Assembly (NCBI GenBank): GCA_934716785.1
Contig: CAKUYM010000283.1
Location: forward strand, 1 to 5,803
DNA length: 5,803 nucleotides
Source: an uncultured Bacteroides sp.
Lineage (GTDB): Bacteria; Bacteroidota; Bacteroidia; Bacteroidales; Bacteroidaceae
Reading direction: 5' to 3'
Positions 4,653-5,803 of the stretch are shown in pieces. Both the position numbers and the translations under genes were made by a program. The notes beneath the pieces were generated by a model, which ran no database searches, was not told where the DNA came from, and saw only the letters and a program-made list of their open reading frames with translations. The first letter of the stretch is position 1; every line of letters starts with the position of its first letter.

Positions 4653-5803
4653 TTAAATTAAACCAATCATAAAATAACTTTGGTTGGACGGGTCTTTAAT
4701 GATAATGTCCCGTTCCCGCATGAAGCGGATATAGCTTTTGGCGGTGCGTTCTTTCACGTCCAAAATCTGTTGTATCTGCTCGCACAGGTCTATATAGGTT
4801 ATATGTTCCTGCCTGCCGAACACGTCACGGGCAACCCCGACCAGTTCCTTTTCCTTTCGTTTTTCTTTTTCCTCTCGTGGTTTTTCTCCTTTGTAAAGGT
4901 GCATCCCGGCTGCTTTATCCCATGCGAACAGCATCAAAGGAACATCCAACGGGCTACCATCCCTTACTTTCAGGGCTTTTACAACTGACTGCGTAGGTTC
5001 ATCGTCTTTTTCGATGGAAAGAATTGTAGCCGCTTTACGCTGTAATTCGCTACCCAAGTGTCCCCGTAGTTTTAATCCATTCGGTACGAAATGTAGCACG
5101 CAGAGAATACAGGTATTATAAATTCCTGCCAGTCGGTATAGTTCATCTATCACTGCCACACTTTCCACTTCATCATTGGCACTCTTTACAAGGTCGGCGA
5201 TGCCGTCAATAGCTACCAACTGGATGCCGCCATACTGGTAATAGAATTTATCCATACTTTGTACGATAGCGTGCAGGCGTTCTTTACGGGACATACCCGT
5301 CAGACAGAATGCTTTCAGTTCTTCCGGTTTGTTCGGTTGCTTGGCACGTGCCAGCAGGTTACTTACATTTTTGAACAGTTGTACTTCGGACTGTTCCGTA
5401 TCATAGAGTAATACCGCTTTATGTTTACTATTGGCGGCTATCTGTATGCCGAGCGTATCTATTTCCTTATCCGGTTGGCAGATACAGCCCGCTAACATGG
5501 CAGCTATATAATTACTCTTTCCTGTTCCCTCACCGCCTGTAATACCAAACAGGTTTCCCTGTGTCCCTAATGGAACATCTCCGGCAGAAATTATTACCTG
5601 CGCTTTTGCCGGGGGATTATTGAAGTCTATTTCGCACGATTTGAGCATAATCAATGTATCACTATATAGGTTATCTAAAAATTCGATAAACAATTTCAGG
5701 AAATCTTCACGGGTATTCCCAGCCTTGAAGTAATCGGAAATATCCTTTTCCTCTTTCGTTCCGGGAAGTGGTAAGAGTAGGCGTTTTACTCCCAATTCTT
5801 CCA
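4653..5803 (-). CDS. Primase/helicase-type ATPase of a mobile element, C-terminal part
   Basis: The frame is open to the right edge, so the N-terminus is missing. Residues are numbered from the Leu codon (TTG) at 5795. The opening GVKRLLLPLPG with KDISDYF (17-23) looks like the end of a Toprim primase domain. A RecA-like (AAA_25/RepA-type) ATPase follows: Walker A GITGGEGTGKS (84-94), a strand and acidic site VLLYDTEQ (128-135), Walker B IQLVAIDGIADL (191-202) with Asp197, CVLHF (232-236) as the sensor strand, and RGHLGSELQRKA (244-255). A charged linker (304-317) leads to a C-terminal winged-helix-like segment (about 328-380). Such proteins unwind and prime DNA during replication of plasmids or integrative elements. 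Its base composition is visibly less AT-rich than that of the middle genes. The stop is 12 bp before the helix-turn-helix gene. Confidence 0.85.
   Translation of the reverse strand, partial: EELGVKRLLLPLPGTKEEKDISDYFKAGNTREDFLKLFIEFLDNLYSDTLIMLKSCEIDFNNPPAKAQVIISAGDVPLGTQGNLFGITGGEGTGKSNYIAAMLAGCICQPDKEIDTLGIQIAANSKHKAVLLYDTEQSEVQLFKNVSNLLARAKQPNKPEELKAFCLTGMSRKERLHAIVQSMDKFYYQYGGIQLVAIDGIADLVKSANDEVESVAVIDELYRLAGIYNTCILCVLHFVPNGLKLRGHLGSELQRKAATILSIEKDDEPTQSVVKALKVRDGSPLDVPLMLFAWDKAAGMHLYKGEKPREEKEKRKEKELVGVARDVFGRQEHITYIDLCEQIQQILDVKERTAKSYIRFMRERDIIIKDPSNQSYFMIGLI

Noticed and set aside
4680..4988. Plus-strand 102-codon frame antisense to the helicase
   Set aside because: It is a shadow of the helicase reading frame, with a long F/S-rich stretch and no domain.
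1..5803. tRNA, rRNA or CRISPR array
   Set aside because: No regularly spaced repeats, no cloverleaf-like segment with a T-loop and no rRNA-like stretch were found by eye.

Overview
The window looks like DNA from a gut-type Bacteroidales genome (Bacteroides, Phocaeicola, Parabacteroides or a relative). The reasons are the AT-rich gene starts without Shine-Dalgarno sequences, a textbook Bacteroidetes promoter (TTTG, 19 bp, TAnnTTTG) in front of the HxlR gene, and protein types common on Bacteroidales mobile elements. This assignment is an inference from sequence style, not from a database match.

Left part (1-1334). A Cu+ P-type ATPase is present only from just before its phosphorylation site onwards. 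The 50 or so bases before the homology do not encode the expected CPC/ATP segment, so the gene is probably cut at a recombination junction. It is followed 20 bp later by an intact 70-residue HMA-domain copper chaperone and a 20-codon ORF.

Middle part (1376-3952). Four small genes follow: a nitroreductase (+), a radical SAM protein with a CX4CX2C cluster motif (-), an HxlR/DUF24 regulator (+), and a RibD/DHFR-fold reductase (-). The genes converge in pairs on shared hairpin terminators at 1904-1944 and 3397-3432. The radical SAM gene and the HxlR gene diverge from one intergenic region, where two face-to-face promoters overlap and a perfect 17-bp palindrome sits where a repressor would block both. 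This looks like a redox- or flavin-related cassette under an HxlR switch.

Right part (3953-5803). About 400 bases without a convincing gene hold an unusual cluster of inverted repeats, including a 120-bp imperfect hairpin with a smaller hairpin in its loop, an adjacent 19-bp palindrome and a 17-bp att- or promoter-like palindrome. Beyond it, on the minus strand, lie the C-terminal part of a primase/helicase-type ATPase and a small helix-turn-helix protein, a pair typical of the replication or mobilisation module of Bacteroidales integrative elements. The window is therefore read as accessory DNA: a mobile-element module next to cargo genes and a broken copper locus. No integrase, relaxase, CRISPR array, rRNA or tRNA gene is visible. 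The most unusual parts are the inverted-repeat cluster at 4056-4270, the HxlR operator region at 2892-2998 and the truncated ATPase at the left edge.
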